NCBI GenBank assembly: GCA_002393705.1
Contig: DGTH01000035.1
Location: 1-19,418 of the forward strand
Length of the DNA stretch: 19,418 bases
Direction of reading: 5' to 3'
Origin: Prevotella sp. UBA4341
Lineage (GTDB): Bacteria > Bacteroidota > Bacteroidia > Bacteroidales > Bacteroidaceae
The notes under the pieces are model-generated. The model saw only the letters and a list, made by a program, of their open reading frames with translations, searched no databases and was not told the origin of the DNA. Below, piece by piece: positions 1 through 7,108 of this stretch (position 1 is the first letter of the stretch; each line of letters begins with the position of its first letter). The translations under genes were made by a program, and so were the position numbers.

Positions 1-16
1 GAAGGTACGCCCGCTC

Positions 17-58
17 GACAATAAAAACAAAAAAAATGTTTTTTTGTTTTGTATTGTC
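17..58. repeat. AT-rich near-perfect inverted repeat upstream of cdd
   Basis: The left arm (17-35) and right arm (39-58) are complementary except for one extra base in the right arm, with loop ATG (36-38). The core is an A-run/T-run hairpin flanked by GACAATA and TATTGTC. The right arm carries the -33 TTTG of the cdd promoter. On the minus strand a TTTG in the left arm lies about 20 nt from TACCTTC at the window edge, so this may be a divergent promoter region for a gene that begins outside the window. It could also serve as a terminator for incoming transcription. The structure is seen; the role is inference. Confidence 0.6.
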
Positions 59-78
59 CTCACTTATTTGTACCTTTG
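48..78 (+). promoter_or_regulatory. Bacteroidota-type promoter of cdd
   Basis: TTTG (48-51), 19 nt, then TACCTTTG (71-78) matches the Bacteroidota sigma-ABfr consensus exactly. Transcription should start around 83-86, giving a leader of about 20 nt before the ATG at 103. No Shine-Dalgarno sequence is visible; the leader is A-rich, as is usual in this phylum. Confidence 0.8.
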
Positions 79-102
79 GCACGTTGAAAACAAACAAAGC
101 CT

Positions 103-576
103 ATGAAAGAACAAATCATTGAGTCAAAAATACAGGAATGCCAGCTCGAAGAACTGACAGCCGAAGAGCAGCGCATGGTACAAATAGCCATCGAGGGCAC
201 CAAGCGCAGCTATACCCCCTACTCCCACTTCCACGTCGGTGCTTCGGTGCTGCTTAACAACGGCGAGGAGTTCATTGGGTGCAATCAGGAGAACGCTGCC
301 TTTCCTGCAGGCCTCTGCGCTGAGCGTACAGCCCTGTTTGCTGCCGGAGCAGAATATCCTGACGAGCCGGTGAAGATTCTGGCCATTGCCGCCCGTGGCA
401 CTGACGGCGAACTGACCGAGGAGCCCGTCTCGCCTTGCGGCACGTGTCGCCAGGTGGTCATTGAGACGGAGACGCGCCACCGCCAGCAGGTCATCATCCT
501 GCTCTACGGCCGTCGCTGCGTCTATCGCATGGAGGGCATACGCCAGCTGATGCCTCTGTCGTTTACTGAATTCTGA
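103..576 (+). CDS. cdd: Cytidine deaminase
   Basis: The product hydrolytically deaminates cytidine and deoxycytidine to uridine and deoxyuridine for pyrimidine salvage in the cytoplasm. The 157-residue length fits the short homotetrameric class. The zinc site is visible as Cys-Ala-Glu at residues 72-74, with Glu74 the proton shuttle, and PCGTC at 111-115, where Cys112 and Cys115 are the other ligands. An upstream N-Q-E-N segment (61-64) matches the ribose-binding asparagine/glutamate region of the family. The start follows a clear promoter by about 20 nt and has no better in-frame alternative. The gene is monocistronic here: the next gene lies convergently 14 bp away on the other strand, with no obvious terminator hairpin between them. 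The family is certain; preference for cytidine over deoxycytidine cannot be read from the sequence. Confidence 0.95.
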   Translation: MKEQIIESKIQECQLEELTAEEQRMVQIAIEGTKRSYTPYSHFHVGASVLLNNGEEFIGCNQENAAFPAGLCAERTALFAAGAEYPDEPVKILAIAARGTDGELTEEPVSPCGTCRQVVIETETRHRQQVIILLYGRRCVYRMEGIRQLMPLSFTEF

Positions 577-590
577 CCCCTTTTTCCCCC

Positions 591-1787
591 TTACTCGTAA
601 CAGCCGAAGCCTGCGCTCTTCGTGTCGGGCTTCAGGTGGAAGTCGTAGATGAGGTTGTCTTCGTCTATGAGCACGAAGTCTTCTTTCTCGGCTATGTGGT
701 AGGCCTCCTCGGTTATTTTCTCCACGCCTTCGCTGTAGGACATGAGTACTTCCTCGTAGCCCCCGATGAGGAGTTTCTCGATGCTGTGGGTAGTGGCTTC
801 ACCCAAGGAGAGCGCTATGTCGCGCAGGGCAAACGGGTAGTACTGGGCCAGCGTGCAGTGGCTCAAAACCACGTTACACTTCTCTGCGCTTAGCAGCGAG
901 CCTTCGGCATTCGACAGCAGACAGTGGTCGAGCACGAGGCTGGCCCCCGTGGCAAAGATATCGTCGCCGGCGCTGTTATGAATGACGGTGCGCGTGAGCT
1001 GCACCTCAGAGCCTTCGACAGCCGTCAGTCCGATGTAGGCGGCATGCAGGTCGCAGTCGGTCATGCTGAGGCGGGCGTTCTCCCTGACCCTGACGCCCTG
1101 CCATTGTCCGCTGATGTGGTCGTAAGGCAGGTAGTCGAACATGCGGTCCAGCCGGTCGCCGCGCATGGTGACGTTCTCTGCCTCCAGGGCTCCGTTGACG
1201 ACGAGCGAGGCATCCTCGTGGAAGTAAAGCGTCAGGTCGCGCAGCCGGAGCGTGGCACCCTGGTCAACGATGAGCGGCCCGGTGACGAGGATGGGCTTCT
1301 GGCTGGTTACTTCCTCGTCGGCCGTAACGGTCTTGTTGTCCCAGCGTTCTGCGTCCCAGCTCCATGCGCGCATGCTGACGGTCTGCCTCGTGCCACTCTC
1401 TAAGGTAATGACCAGCTGTTCGTCAACGGCCTTCGGCTCTGACTGGCCGGCCGTGGGGGCCGTGAGCTCTACGAAGACGAGCATGCTGTCCTTGCCTAAG
1501 AGCTCAACGCCACCAATGTTGGGGTTGAGGTACTCGCCATCCACGTTGACGCGGAAGCCCTTGGTGCCGTCGGAGAGCCGCACGTCGGTCATGCGCAGTG
1601 CCTTCGAGTTACGGTTATGAATCCAGAACGTGTAGGTGGCTGACGAACGCCCGCTGAAGACGGTGTCCATCTTCAGCGTGTCTTCGGGCAGCGAGAGCAC
1701 GTCGCCGCTGCCGGTGGTAAACTGCTCGTCGTCGCTACAAGCCACGCAGAGCATTATGGTCAGGAGAAAATAAAAAATCCGTTTCAT
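591..1787 (-). CDS. Surface lipoprotein with parallel beta-helix-like repeats
   Basis: The mature start is taken at the ATG at 1787 (398 residues), because the product then begins with a classic lipoprotein signal: MKRIF, a short hydrophobic run, and lipobox LCVAC with the lipidated Cys at residue 17. The Cys is followed by Ser-Asp-Asp-Glu, an acidic tag like the Bacteroidota lipoprotein export signal, which suggests display on the outer face of the outer membrane. Residues about 40-140 look like a beta-sandwich segment. From about 160 onward, repeated short strands with turns (for example VVNGALEAENVTMRGD and SMTDCDLHAAYIGLTAV) resemble a right-handed parallel beta-helix. Function is unknown; no catalytic motif is evident. 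A longer reading from an ATG at 1850 overlaps the rubrerythrin stop (TAATG) but would bury the signal peptide, so it is less likely. Its first codons form one arm of the hairpin at 1773-1811. Confidence 0.85.
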   Translation of the reverse strand: MKRIFYFLLTIMLCVACSDDEQFTTGSGDVLSLPEDTLKMDTVFSGRSSATYTFWIHNRNSKALRMTDVRLSDGTKGFRVNVDGEYLNPNIGGVELLGKDSMLVFVELTAPTAGQSEPKAVDEQLVITLESGTRQTVSMRAWSWDAERWDNKTVTADEEVTSQKPILVTGPLIVDQGATLRLRDLTLYFHEDASLVVNGALEAENVTMRGDRLDRMFDYLPYDHISGQWQGVRVRENARLSMTDCDLHAAYIGLTAVEGSEVQLTRTVIHNSAGDDIFATGASLVLDHCLLSNAEGSLLSAEKCNVVLSHCTLAQYYPFALRDIALSLGEATTHSIEKLLIGGYEEVLMSYSEGVEKITEEAYHIAEKEDFVLIDEDNLIYDFHLKPDTKSAGFGCYE

Positions 1788-1811
1788 CATACAATGACAA
1801 AACGGATTTTT
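1773..1811 (-). terminator. Terminator-like hairpin overlapping the lipoprotein start codon region
   Basis: On the minus strand AAAAATCCGTTT (1811-1800) pairs perfectly with AAACGGATTTTT (1784-1773) across a 15-nt loop, and the 3' arm ends in a T-run continuing as TATTTTC. It lies 39 nt past the rubrerythrin stop, the position of an intrinsic terminator. The lipoprotein ATG (1787-1785) sits at the loop/stem boundary and the 3' arm encodes Lys-Arg-Ile-Phe. The stem is AT-rich, so terminator strength is uncertain. It may instead control access to the start codon. Confidence 0.55.
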
Positions 1812-1824
1812 CTTCCATTTATTG

Positions 1825-1849
1825 TGCATCATGCATGAAGCATGACGCA
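1825..1849 (-). repeat. Short inverted repeat just after the rubrerythrin stop
   Basis: TGCATCATGC (1825-1834) pairs with GCATGACGCA (1840-1849) with one mismatch, which becomes a G-U pair in RNA, across a 5-nt loop. It sits directly behind the rubrerythrin TAA and before the hairpin at 1773-1811, so the two may act as a paired 3'-end structure. There is no T-run after it. Confidence 0.4.
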
Positions 1850-2407
1850 TTACTCACCAAAATAGCGCTTCAGCAGACCAGCAAAGCCTGCACCGTGACG
1901 TGCCTCGTCCTTCGCCATCTCGTGAACGGTGTCGTGGATGGCGTCAAAGCCGGCAGCCTTGGCATTCTTGGCAATGCGGAACTTGTCCTCACAGGCACCA
2001 GCCTCGGCGGCAGCACGCTTCTCCAGATTGGTCTTCGTGTCCCATACGCACTCGCCCAGCAACTCGGCAAACTTGGCTGCATGCTCAGCCTCCTCAAAAG
2101 CATAGCGCTTGAAAGCCTCGGCAATCTCAGGATATCCCTCACGGTCAGCCTGACGCGACATGGCCAGATACATACCCACCTCGCCGCACTCGCCGTTGAA
2201 GTGGTTGCGCAGGTCGTCAATCATCTCCTGTGACACACCCTCGGGCTTGCCGTCGCCAATCTTGTGGACGGTAGCGTAGGTCATGTCGGCATCGTCCTTC
2301 AGTTCTGAGAACTTTGAGGCAGGAGCCTTACAGATGGGGCACTTCTCGGGAGCTTCATCGCCTTCGTAGATATATCCACAAACGGCGCAGATAAACTTTT
2401 TCTTCAT
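1850..2407 (-). CDS. Reverse-domain rubrerythrin (probable NADH-dependent peroxidase)
   Basis: The 185-residue cytoplasmic protein has its rubredoxin domain first: C-x2-C at 7/10 and C-x2-C at 23/26 bind one iron. A ferritin-like four-helix domain follows from about residue 60 with the di-iron Glu/His pattern ([27 protein letters not shown]). Classical rubrerythrin has the opposite order, so this is the 'reverse rubrerythrin' type known from anaerobes, where such proteins reduce hydrogen peroxide and oxygen with electrons passed from NAD(P)H. In this window it fits with the other anaerobic redox genes (rnf and a Fur-family regulator). It has its own promoter-like site upstream. Peroxidase activity is inferred from the family; the electron donor is not encoded next to it. 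Confidence 0.92.
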   Translation of the reverse strand: MKKKFICAVCGYIYEGDEAPEKCPICKAPASKFSELKDDADMTYATVHKIGDGKPEGVSQEMIDDLRNHFNGECGEVGMYLAMSRQADREGYPEIAEAFKRYAFEEAEHAAKFAELLGECVWDTKTNLEKRAAAEAGACEDKFRIAKNAKAAGFDAIHDTVHEMAKDEARHGAGFAGLLKRYFGE

Positions 2408-2449
2408 AACTGTATTTGTTTAATAACTTAAAAATAGTAATCTTGTTTG

Positions 2450-2457
2450 CAAATTTA
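2450..2457 (-). promoter_or_regulatory. -7 element of the rubrerythrin promoter
   Basis: The minus strand reads TAAATTTG followed by C, matching TAnnTTTG. A weaker -33 candidate (CTTG, part of TTTGCTTG) lies about 20 nt upstream. The predicted leader is about 35-40 nt. The spacer 2408-2505 holds this site and nothing else clear; the preceding membrane-protein gene ends at 2506 with only a weak CTGC/GCAG hairpin after it. Confidence 0.6.
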
Positions 2458-2505
2458 CGGATAAAAATTGATTCCTGCAAGCAAAGCAGCCTTTTCTGGA
2501 GTAAT

Positions 2506-2943
2506 TTATACTTTGTCTATTTTCTTTTTTCTGCCGCCCATATAGCCTATAATGAAGAGCATCACACCAATAGCAGCCATCAGCAGTCCCACAAGGGCAG
2601 GGATCATCAGGAATGCGCCCGCAATGTTGAAACCGATATTGCCTTTTTTCTCCGGGGGAGAAAGCTCAACCAGCTGGCTTTCCAGCTCAGCAGCCAGCAG
2701 CGAGTCACCTTCCTCGTGAGCCTTGTCCAAGCGGTCGCACACTTCCTGGTACTGCACCTGTTTCACGCTGTCGGCATAATATGCTTCCATCTCTTGTCCC
2801 CACTGGGCATAGAGCTCACGATTACGGTCCATCGCCTCCTCTGTCGTAAACATGCCAATGATGCTCAGTGCCAGCAGCAACAGTCCGCCGATGCCAATCA
2901 CTGCCCCCACAATGGTGATGCAACCTGATGTTTTCTTAGTCAT
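2506..2943 (-). CDS. Small two-span membrane protein of unknown function
   Basis: The 145-residue protein has a hydrophobic segment at about 8-31, a charged middle (about 35-100) rich in Glu, Gln, Lys and Ala that is probably helical or coiled-coil, and a second hydrophobic segment at about 104-134 followed by a basic tail (GGRKKK). With two spans the middle should face one side, and the positive-inside rule places both ends in the cytoplasm and the loop in the periplasm. I do not recognise a named family. Its ATG overlaps the stop of the upstream esterase in an ATGA arrangement, so the two are probably translated together. It is the last gene of the fur-purA-hisS-esterase run. Lack of a catalytic motif argues for a structural or accessory role, but that is a guess. 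Confidence 0.8.
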   Translation of the reverse strand: MTKKTSGCITIVGAVIGIGGLLLLALSIIGMFTTEEAMDRNRELYAQWGQEMEAYYADSVKQVQYQEVCDRLDKAHEEGDSLLAAELESQLVELSPPEKKGNIGFNIAGAFLMIPALVGLLMAAIGVMLFIIGYMGGRKKKIDKV

Positions 2944-3758
2944 TTCGCGCGGTATTTCTTCAGTAACGGGACCTCCTCACACAGCGCATCGGCCAGCAGC
3001 CCAGCCACCACCTTTGCACCATACTCATTGTAATGGGTATTGTCCTGACGACCGTCGGGCAGTGCGGGATGCTCGCCGGGCTTGTACCACATGTGCAGCT
3101 TCTTCGACTCTTCTACACCCAGCCGCTGTTCCAGGTCGTGAGTAATGCGGGTGGCATCGATGAAGTGGGCATTCATGCGCCGGGCCACATCGCGCGGAGC
3201 AACGGCATAGAGTCCGTGGGTGTCCACCAGCGAGTCACCCTCCGCCTGTGTGGCACCATCAGCGAACGTGGTGTTACGCAGTGCCTCGTCGTCGGCATTG
3301 GCAGGAGCCTTCTGGTAGAAGTTACGTCTTACCACAGGGTTCATCACCACCGGAATGCCGCCGTGTTCACGCGTCTCACGAATGTATTTCGCCAGGTTAT
3401 AGTCGAAGGTTGAGCCTGGGTCAGTGTGCCGCTGCGGCTGTGCCTTCTCGTCGTTATGTCCGAACTGGATGATGACGTAGTCGCCTGGCTTGATGAGTGC
3501 GAGCACCTTGTCCCAGCGGCCCTCGTCAATGAAGCTCTTACTCGAACGGCCGTTCACGGCGTGGTTATCCACCACCACGTAGTCAGCGTCGAAGTACTCC
3601 TGCAGCAACATGCCCCACCCGCGTTCAGGCGAGCCTTTCGACAGGTCCTTCTTGGCAGCCGTCGAGTCGCCGATAATAAAAATCGTGGTAACTTTATCCT
3701 GCTTGAAAGCCGTCAGCATGACGAGCAATGCAACAGCAGCTATCATTAGTTTTTTCAT
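2940..3758 (-). CDS. Secreted SGNH-hydrolase acetylesterase, rhamnogalacturonan acetylesterase-like
   Basis: The protein of 272 residues starts with a short signal peptide (basic MKK, hydrophobic core to about residue 17) and acts outside the cytoplasm, probably in the periplasm. The SGNH blocks are visible: GDST at 30-33 with nucleophile Ser32, the Asn of VNGRS at 69, GHND at 100-103 (block III Asn102), and DNTH at 239-242 supplying the catalytic Asp/His pair. The layout matches CAZy family CE12, which removes acetyl groups from rhamnogalacturonan and related pectins, but substrate cannot be proven from sequence and other acetylated glycans are possible. The ATG overlaps the hisS stop by 4 nt and its own stop overlaps the next gene the same way. 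A carbohydrate esterase following tRNA synthetase and purine genes has no obvious pathway logic. Confidence 0.88.
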   Translation of the reverse strand: MKKLMIAAVALLVMLTAFKQDKVTTIFIIGDSTAAKKDLSKGSPERGWGMLLQEYFDADYVVVDNHAVNGRSSKSFIDEGRWDKVLALIKPGDYVIIQFGHNDEKAQPQRHTDPGSTFDYNLAKYIRETREHGGIPVVMNPVVRRNFYQKAPANADDEALRNTTFADGATQAEGDSLVDTHGLYAVAPRDVARRMNAHFIDATRITHDLEQRLGVEESKKLHMWYKPGEHPALPDGRQDNTHYNEYGAKVVAGLLADALCEEVPLLKKYRAK

Positions 3759-5158
3759 ACCTTCAGTTTTTCAATTAGCTCGTCAATGGTGAACATCTGC
3801 TGTTCGCCCGTCTCCATGTTCTTCAGCGTCAGCTTGCTTTCGCTCATCTCGTTCTCACCAGCCAGTGCCACGAACGGTATATGTTTCGCATTGGCATAGG
3901 ACATCTGCTTCTTCATCTTGGTGGCATCAGGGTAGATTTCAGCACGAATGCCTTGCGCGCGTACCTTATTTATAAGTGGCAGGCAGTAGGCCGTCTCCTT
4001 CTCGCCGAAGTTAATGAAGAGCAGCTGGGTGCCGTTGACGCTCTCCTTGGGATAGAGGTCGAGCTGGTTGAGCACGTCGTAGATGCGGTCAGCACCAAAC
4101 GAAATGCCCACGCCCGACAGGCCCGGCATGCCGAAGATGCCCGTCAGGTTGTCGTAACGTCCGCCACCGGTAATGCTGCCTATCTCGACGTCGAGGGCTT
4201 TCACCTCGAAGATGGCGCCCGTGTAATAGTTCAGTCCGCGTGCCAGCGTCAGGTCAAGCTGCAGCTCGTTGTTGAGCAAGGGCCCGTTTGCTGCGACAGA
4301 GTCGCAGCCTACAGAACCGAGGGCTTTCAGGATGAAGCGCAGCTCCTCCACGCCCTTCAGGCCCGTCTCGCTGTCCTTGAGCACTTCGGCAATGGTGTTG
4401 AGCTTTTCCTCGTTGGAACCTTCCAACAGGATAATGGGCTGTAGCTTCTCTATCTGCTCGTCGGTCAGGCCGTCCTCGCGCAGCTCAGCATTCACGTTGT
4501 CAATGCCAATCTTGTCGAGCTTGTCAATGGCCACGGTGATATCCACTATCTTGTCGGCCGCACCAATGACCTCGGCAATGCCGGAGAGAATCTTGCGGTT
4601 ATTGATTTTAATCTGCACACGAATGCCGAAGCGCGTAAACACGGTGTCGATGATTTGCATGAGCTCTACCTCGTTGAGCAGCGAGTCTGAGCCAACGACG
4701 TCGGCATCGCACTGGTAGAACTCACGGTAGCGGCCCTTCTGCGGACGGTCAGCCCGCCACACGGGCTGAATCTGGTAACGCTTGAAGGGCAGCTGCAGCT
4801 CCTCACGGTGCATCACCACGTATCGGGCAAAGGGCACCGTCAGGTCGTAACGCAGGCCTTTCTCGCAGAGCTTGGCAGCGATGTGGTTAGAGGTTTGAGA
4901 TTTGAGGTTTGAGATTTCCTCATCCGAGAACTTCTGCAGGAAGTCGCCTGAGTTCAGCACTTTAAACAGCAGCTTGTCGCCCTCCTCGCCATACTTGCCC
5001 ATGAGTGTCTGTAGGGTCTCCATGGCTGGTGTCTCTATCTGCTGGAATCCGTAGAGGGCATACACCTCGCGGATGGTGTCGAAAATATAGTTGCGCTTGG
5101 CCATCTCTATCGGGCCGAAGTCGCGCGTTCCTTTGGGAATACTTGGTTTATTTGCCAT
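3755..5158 (-). CDS. hisS: Histidyl-tRNA synthetase
   Basis: The enzyme of 467 residues charges tRNA-His with histidine in the cytoplasm. It is a class II synthetase: an N-terminal GTRDF block (10-14), motif 2 around [20 protein letters not shown] with the ATP-binding arginine, the histidine-binding [10 protein letters not shown] block, and motif 3 ([11 protein letters not shown]). An anticodon-binding domain follows at the C-terminus. Two segments look inserted and are encoded by repeats: residues 81-90 (14-bp tandem repeat at 4890-4917) and the GCDSVAAN stretch (perfect hairpin at 4290-4308). Both keep the frame and neither touches a conserved motif, so the enzyme should be active. The gene overlaps purA by 11 nt and the esterase by 4 nt, consistent with one transcript. 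Confidence 0.97.
   Translation of the reverse strand: MANKPSIPKGTRDFGPIEMAKRNYIFDTIREVYALYGFQQIETPAMETLQTLMGKYGEEGDKLLFKVLNSGDFLQKFSDEEISNLKSQTSNHIAAKLCEKGLRYDLTVPFARYVVMHREELQLPFKRYQIQPVWRADRPQKGRYREFYQCDADVVGSDSLLNEVELMQIIDTVFTRFGIRVQIKINNRKILSGIAEVIGAADKIVDITVAIDKLDKIGIDNVNAELREDGLTDEQIEKLQPIILLEGSNEEKLNTIAEVLKDSETGLKGVEELRFILKALGSVGCDSVAANGPLLNNELQLDLTLARGLNYYTGAIFEVKALDVEIGSITGGGRYDNLTGIFGMPGLSGVGISFGADRIYDVLNQLDLYPKESVNGTQLLFINFGEKETAYCLPLINKVRAQGIRAEIYPDATKMKKQMSYANAKHIPFVALAGENEMSESKLTLKNMETGEQQMFTIDELIEKLKV
4290..4308. repeat. Perfect short hairpin within hisS
   Basis: GCTGCGAC (4290-4297), loop AGA, GTCGCAGC (4301-4308). It encodes part of a Gly-Cys-Asp-Ser-Val-Ala-Ala-Asn segment between the insertion domain and the histidine-binding motif of HisS. 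It could be a small inserted palindrome; chance within GC-rich coding DNA is also possible. Confidence 0.5.
4890..4917. repeat. 14-bp perfect tandem repeat in frame within hisS
   Basis: GAGGTTTGAGATTT occurs twice back to back (4890-4903 and 4904-4917). On the coding strand it gives residues 81-90 of HisS ([10 protein letters not shown]). The base composition is AT-rich compared with the surrounding gene and resembles low-complexity spacer repeats rather than coding DNA. Confidence 0.85.
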
Positions 5159-6428
5159 TTCTCACGATAGTCTGTGCACGGTCAGGACCAATGCTGATGA
5201 TACAAATGGGGGTTTCTAACTGCTGCTCCAGGAACCGGATGTAGTTCTTGAATGCCTCGGGGAACTCATCTTCGCTGGTGAACTTCGTCATGTCGGTCTG
5301 CCATCCGGGCAGCTCCTCATAGACGGGCTCTATGCCCTCCTCTATGTTATAGGGGAAGTAGTCTATCTGCTGGCCGTTCTGCTTGTAGGCCACGCAGGCC
5401 TTGATGGTCTCGAAGCCGTCGAGCACGTCGCTCTTCATCATAATGAGCTTCGTCACACCGTTGACCATAATGGCATAACGCAGTGCCACAAGGTCAATCC
5501 AACCGCAACGGCGCTCACGACCCGTCACCGCACCATACTCATGGCCGAGGTCACGAATCTTCTTGCCCGTCTCATCGAACAGCTCGGTGGGAAACGGTCC
5601 GGCTCCCACACGGGTGCAGTAAGCCTTCATGATGCCAAAGACGTCGCCTATCTTGTTCGGCCCAATGCCCAGACCAGTGCAGGCACCGGCGCAGATGGTG
5701 TTACTGCTGGTGACGAAGGGATAGCTTCCGAAGTCAACATCGAGCATCGTGCCCTGGGCACCCTCGCACAGCACGCTCTTGCCACTGCGCAGAATGCAGT
5801 TGATTTCGTGCTCTGAATCGACAATGGGGAACTGGCGCAGGTACTCCACGCCCTCCAACCACTTCTTCTCCACCTCGGTAATGTCGTACTCAAAGCCGAG
5901 CGACTTCAGAATGGCCTCGTGGCGAGCCTTGGCAGCCGCATACTTTTCAGGAAAGTTCTCCAGAATGTCGCCCACACGCAGACCGTTGCGCGACACCTTG
6001 TCAGTATAGGTCGGGCCAATGCCCTTACCCGTTGTGCCCACCTTGTTCTTGCCCTTCTGTGCCTCATAGGCAGCATCGAGCACGCGGTGGGTAGGCATAA
6101 TGAGGTGTGCCTTCTTCGAGATATGAAGCCTTGTGCGCAACTCGTGTCCGCTGGCCTCCAGTGCCTTGGCTTCTTCCATAAACAAGTCAGGAGCCAGCAC
6201 CACGCCATTGCCGATGACATTCACTTTTCCACCCTGAAAAATTCCTGACGGTATGCTGCGCAGCACGTACTTCTGACCCTCAAACTCCAGCGTGTGACCG
6301 GCATTGGGGCCACCCTGAAAGCGGGCGATGACATCGTAACGCGGCGTCAGCACATCGACAACCTTTCCTTTTCCTTCGTCTCCCCACTGGAGACCAAGCA
6401 GGACATCCACTTTTCCTTGATTAACCAT
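5148..6428 (-). CDS. purA: Adenylosuccinate synthetase
   Basis: The product joins IMP and aspartate using GTP to make adenylosuccinate, the first committed step from IMP to AMP, in the cytoplasm. The length of 426 residues is normal. The N-terminal GTP-binding loop [11 protein letters not shown] (about residues 12-22) contains the catalytic Asp, and [20 protein letters not shown] and [12 protein letters not shown] follow in the family order. The ATG at 6428 agrees with the usual N-terminus. The stop overlaps the hisS start by 11 nt. Upstream is a 100-nt repeat-filled spacer and then the Fur-family gene. No TAnnTTTG promoter is visible in that spacer on this strand, so purA is probably transcribed from the promoter of the regulator gene. 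Confidence 0.97.
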   Translation of the reverse strand: MVNQGKVDVLLGLQWGDEGKGKVVDVLTPRYDVIARFQGGPNAGHTLEFEGQKYVLRSIPSGIFQGGKVNVIGNGVVLAPDLFMEEAKALEASGHELRTRLHISKKAHLIMPTHRVLDAAYEAQKGKNKVGTTGKGIGPTYTDKVSRNGLRVGDILENFPEKYAAAKARHEAILKSLGFEYDITEVEKKWLEGVEYLRQFPIVDSEHEINCILRSGKSVLCEGAQGTMLDVDFGSYPFVTSSNTICAGACTGLGIGPNKIGDVFGIMKAYCTRVGAGPFPTELFDETGKKIRDLGHEYGAVTGRERRCGWIDLVALRYAIMVNGVTKLIMMKSDVLDGFETIKACVAYKQNGQQIDYFPYNIEEGIEPVYEELPGWQTDMTKFTSEDEFPEAFKNYIRFLEQQLETPICIISIGPDRAQTIVRNGK

Positions 6429-6440
6429 ATTACTATTATT

Positions 6441-6519
6441 TTCGATTTACTGATTTTCGATTTTCGATTTACTTAGTTTCGATTTACTTAGTTTCGATTT
6501 ACTGATTTTCGATTTACTG
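6441..6519. repeat. Array of 15-bp TTTCGATTTACT-type repeats between fur-family gene and purA
   Basis: The decamer TTCGATTTAC occurs at 6441, 6463, 6478, 6493 and 6508, plus a truncated TTTTCGA at 6454-6460. The last four copies are spaced exactly 15 nt apart and alternate endings TGA and TTAG. The array makes up most of the 100-nt spacer. Units are too short and have no spacers, so it is not a CRISPR. Related repeats occur at 12901-12930 and 13572-13602. Confidence 0.9.
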
Positions 6520-6528
6520 CTCTACTAC

Positions 6529-7020
6529 TTACTGGTTTTCACTTTCCTTCTGGCGCTGCTGCTTACGCTGGCGCGTCAGCTTGGCCTGACAGGTACTGCA
6601 TATACCGTAGATGTAGAGTGCGAAGCCGTCCTTGCGGAAGCGCTTCAGGTGCAGATTCCGAATGCTCTCCGAGACCTCCGGGGCCTTTACCTCGGTTACC
6701 TTTCCGCACATAGTGCATATCTGGTGGCTGTGGCTGTTGTTGTCGTAGCAGGCCTCGTAGCGCGTGGCACCCTGGAAACGGTGGCGAATGACGAGCCTTA
6801 ACTCCAAAAAGAGCTTCATCGTGTTGTAGAGCGTAGCCCGGCTGACGGGGAAGTTGTACTCGCCGGAGAGCTTGTCGCCCAGTTCCTCAAGCGTAAAGTG
6901 GCCGTCCATGTTATAGACCGCCTCCAGAATGGCATAGCGCTCAGGAGTCTTACGATGATTGTTTAAATCCAGATAGTTGGTGAGTATCTCTGCAACAGAA
7001 TCTTTTACTTTCTTCTTCAT
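6529..7020 (-). CDS. Fur-family transcriptional regulator (Fur or PerR type)
   Basis: The 163-residue protein has an N-terminal winged helix (about 10-85; recognition helix near SRATLYNTMKL at 60-70) and a C-terminal metal-binding dimerisation domain. Two CxxC pairs (102/105 and 141/144) form the structural zinc site, and the His-rich N-S-H-S-H-Q segment (95-100) contributes to the regulatory metal site. Such proteins repress iron-uptake or peroxide-response genes when bound to Fe(II), Mn or Zn. Fur and PerR cannot be told apart here. It heads the run toward purA and hisS with a 100-nt spacer, and its own promoter lies upstream. The lysine/arginine-rich C-terminal tail (QRKQQRQK) is probably disordered. 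The gene could be autoregulated: a small GGTCT/AGACC inverted repeat sits in its leader, but no canonical Fur box is seen. Confidence 0.93.
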   Translation of the reverse strand: MKKKVKDSVAEILTNYLDLNNHRKTPERYAILEAVYNMDGHFTLEELGDKLSGEYNFPVSRATLYNTMKLFLELRLVIRHRFQGATRYEACYDNNSHSHQICTMCGKVTEVKAPEVSESIRNLHLKRFRKDGFALYIYGICSTCQAKLTRQRKQQRQKESENQ

Positions 7021-7030
7021 ATTTTGCGTT

Positions 7031-7056
7031 GGTCTTAATGAGACCGCACAAAGGTA
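7031..7056 (-). promoter_or_regulatory. Promoter -7 element and leader hairpin of the Fur-family gene
   Basis: The minus strand carries TACCTTTG (7056-7049), matching the -7 consensus; a good -33 TTTG at 19-21 nt is not seen. The predicted start site is near 7042, leaving a leader of about 20 nt. GGTCT and AGACC (7031-7035 and 7041-7045) form a 5-bp inverted repeat within the first transcribed bases and could be an operator or leader stem. Confidence 0.6.
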
Positions 7057-7108
7057 CGAAAAAATTAAAAACTAATCATGAAACATTAAACATTTTTAGG
7101 TTCTTTGT

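Noticed and set aside
1788..1850. N-terminal 21-residue extension of the lipoprotein from the ATG at 1850
   Set aside because: It would place a charged, Met/His-rich segment before a well-formed lipoprotein signal peptide and runs through two hairpins.
2458..2505. Terminator after the small membrane protein gene
   Set aside because: The CTGC/GCAG stem is only 4 bp and the T-run lies about 10 nt beyond it.
6441..6519. Possible CRISPR array
   Set aside because: The units are 15 nt with no unique spacers and no cas genes are nearby.
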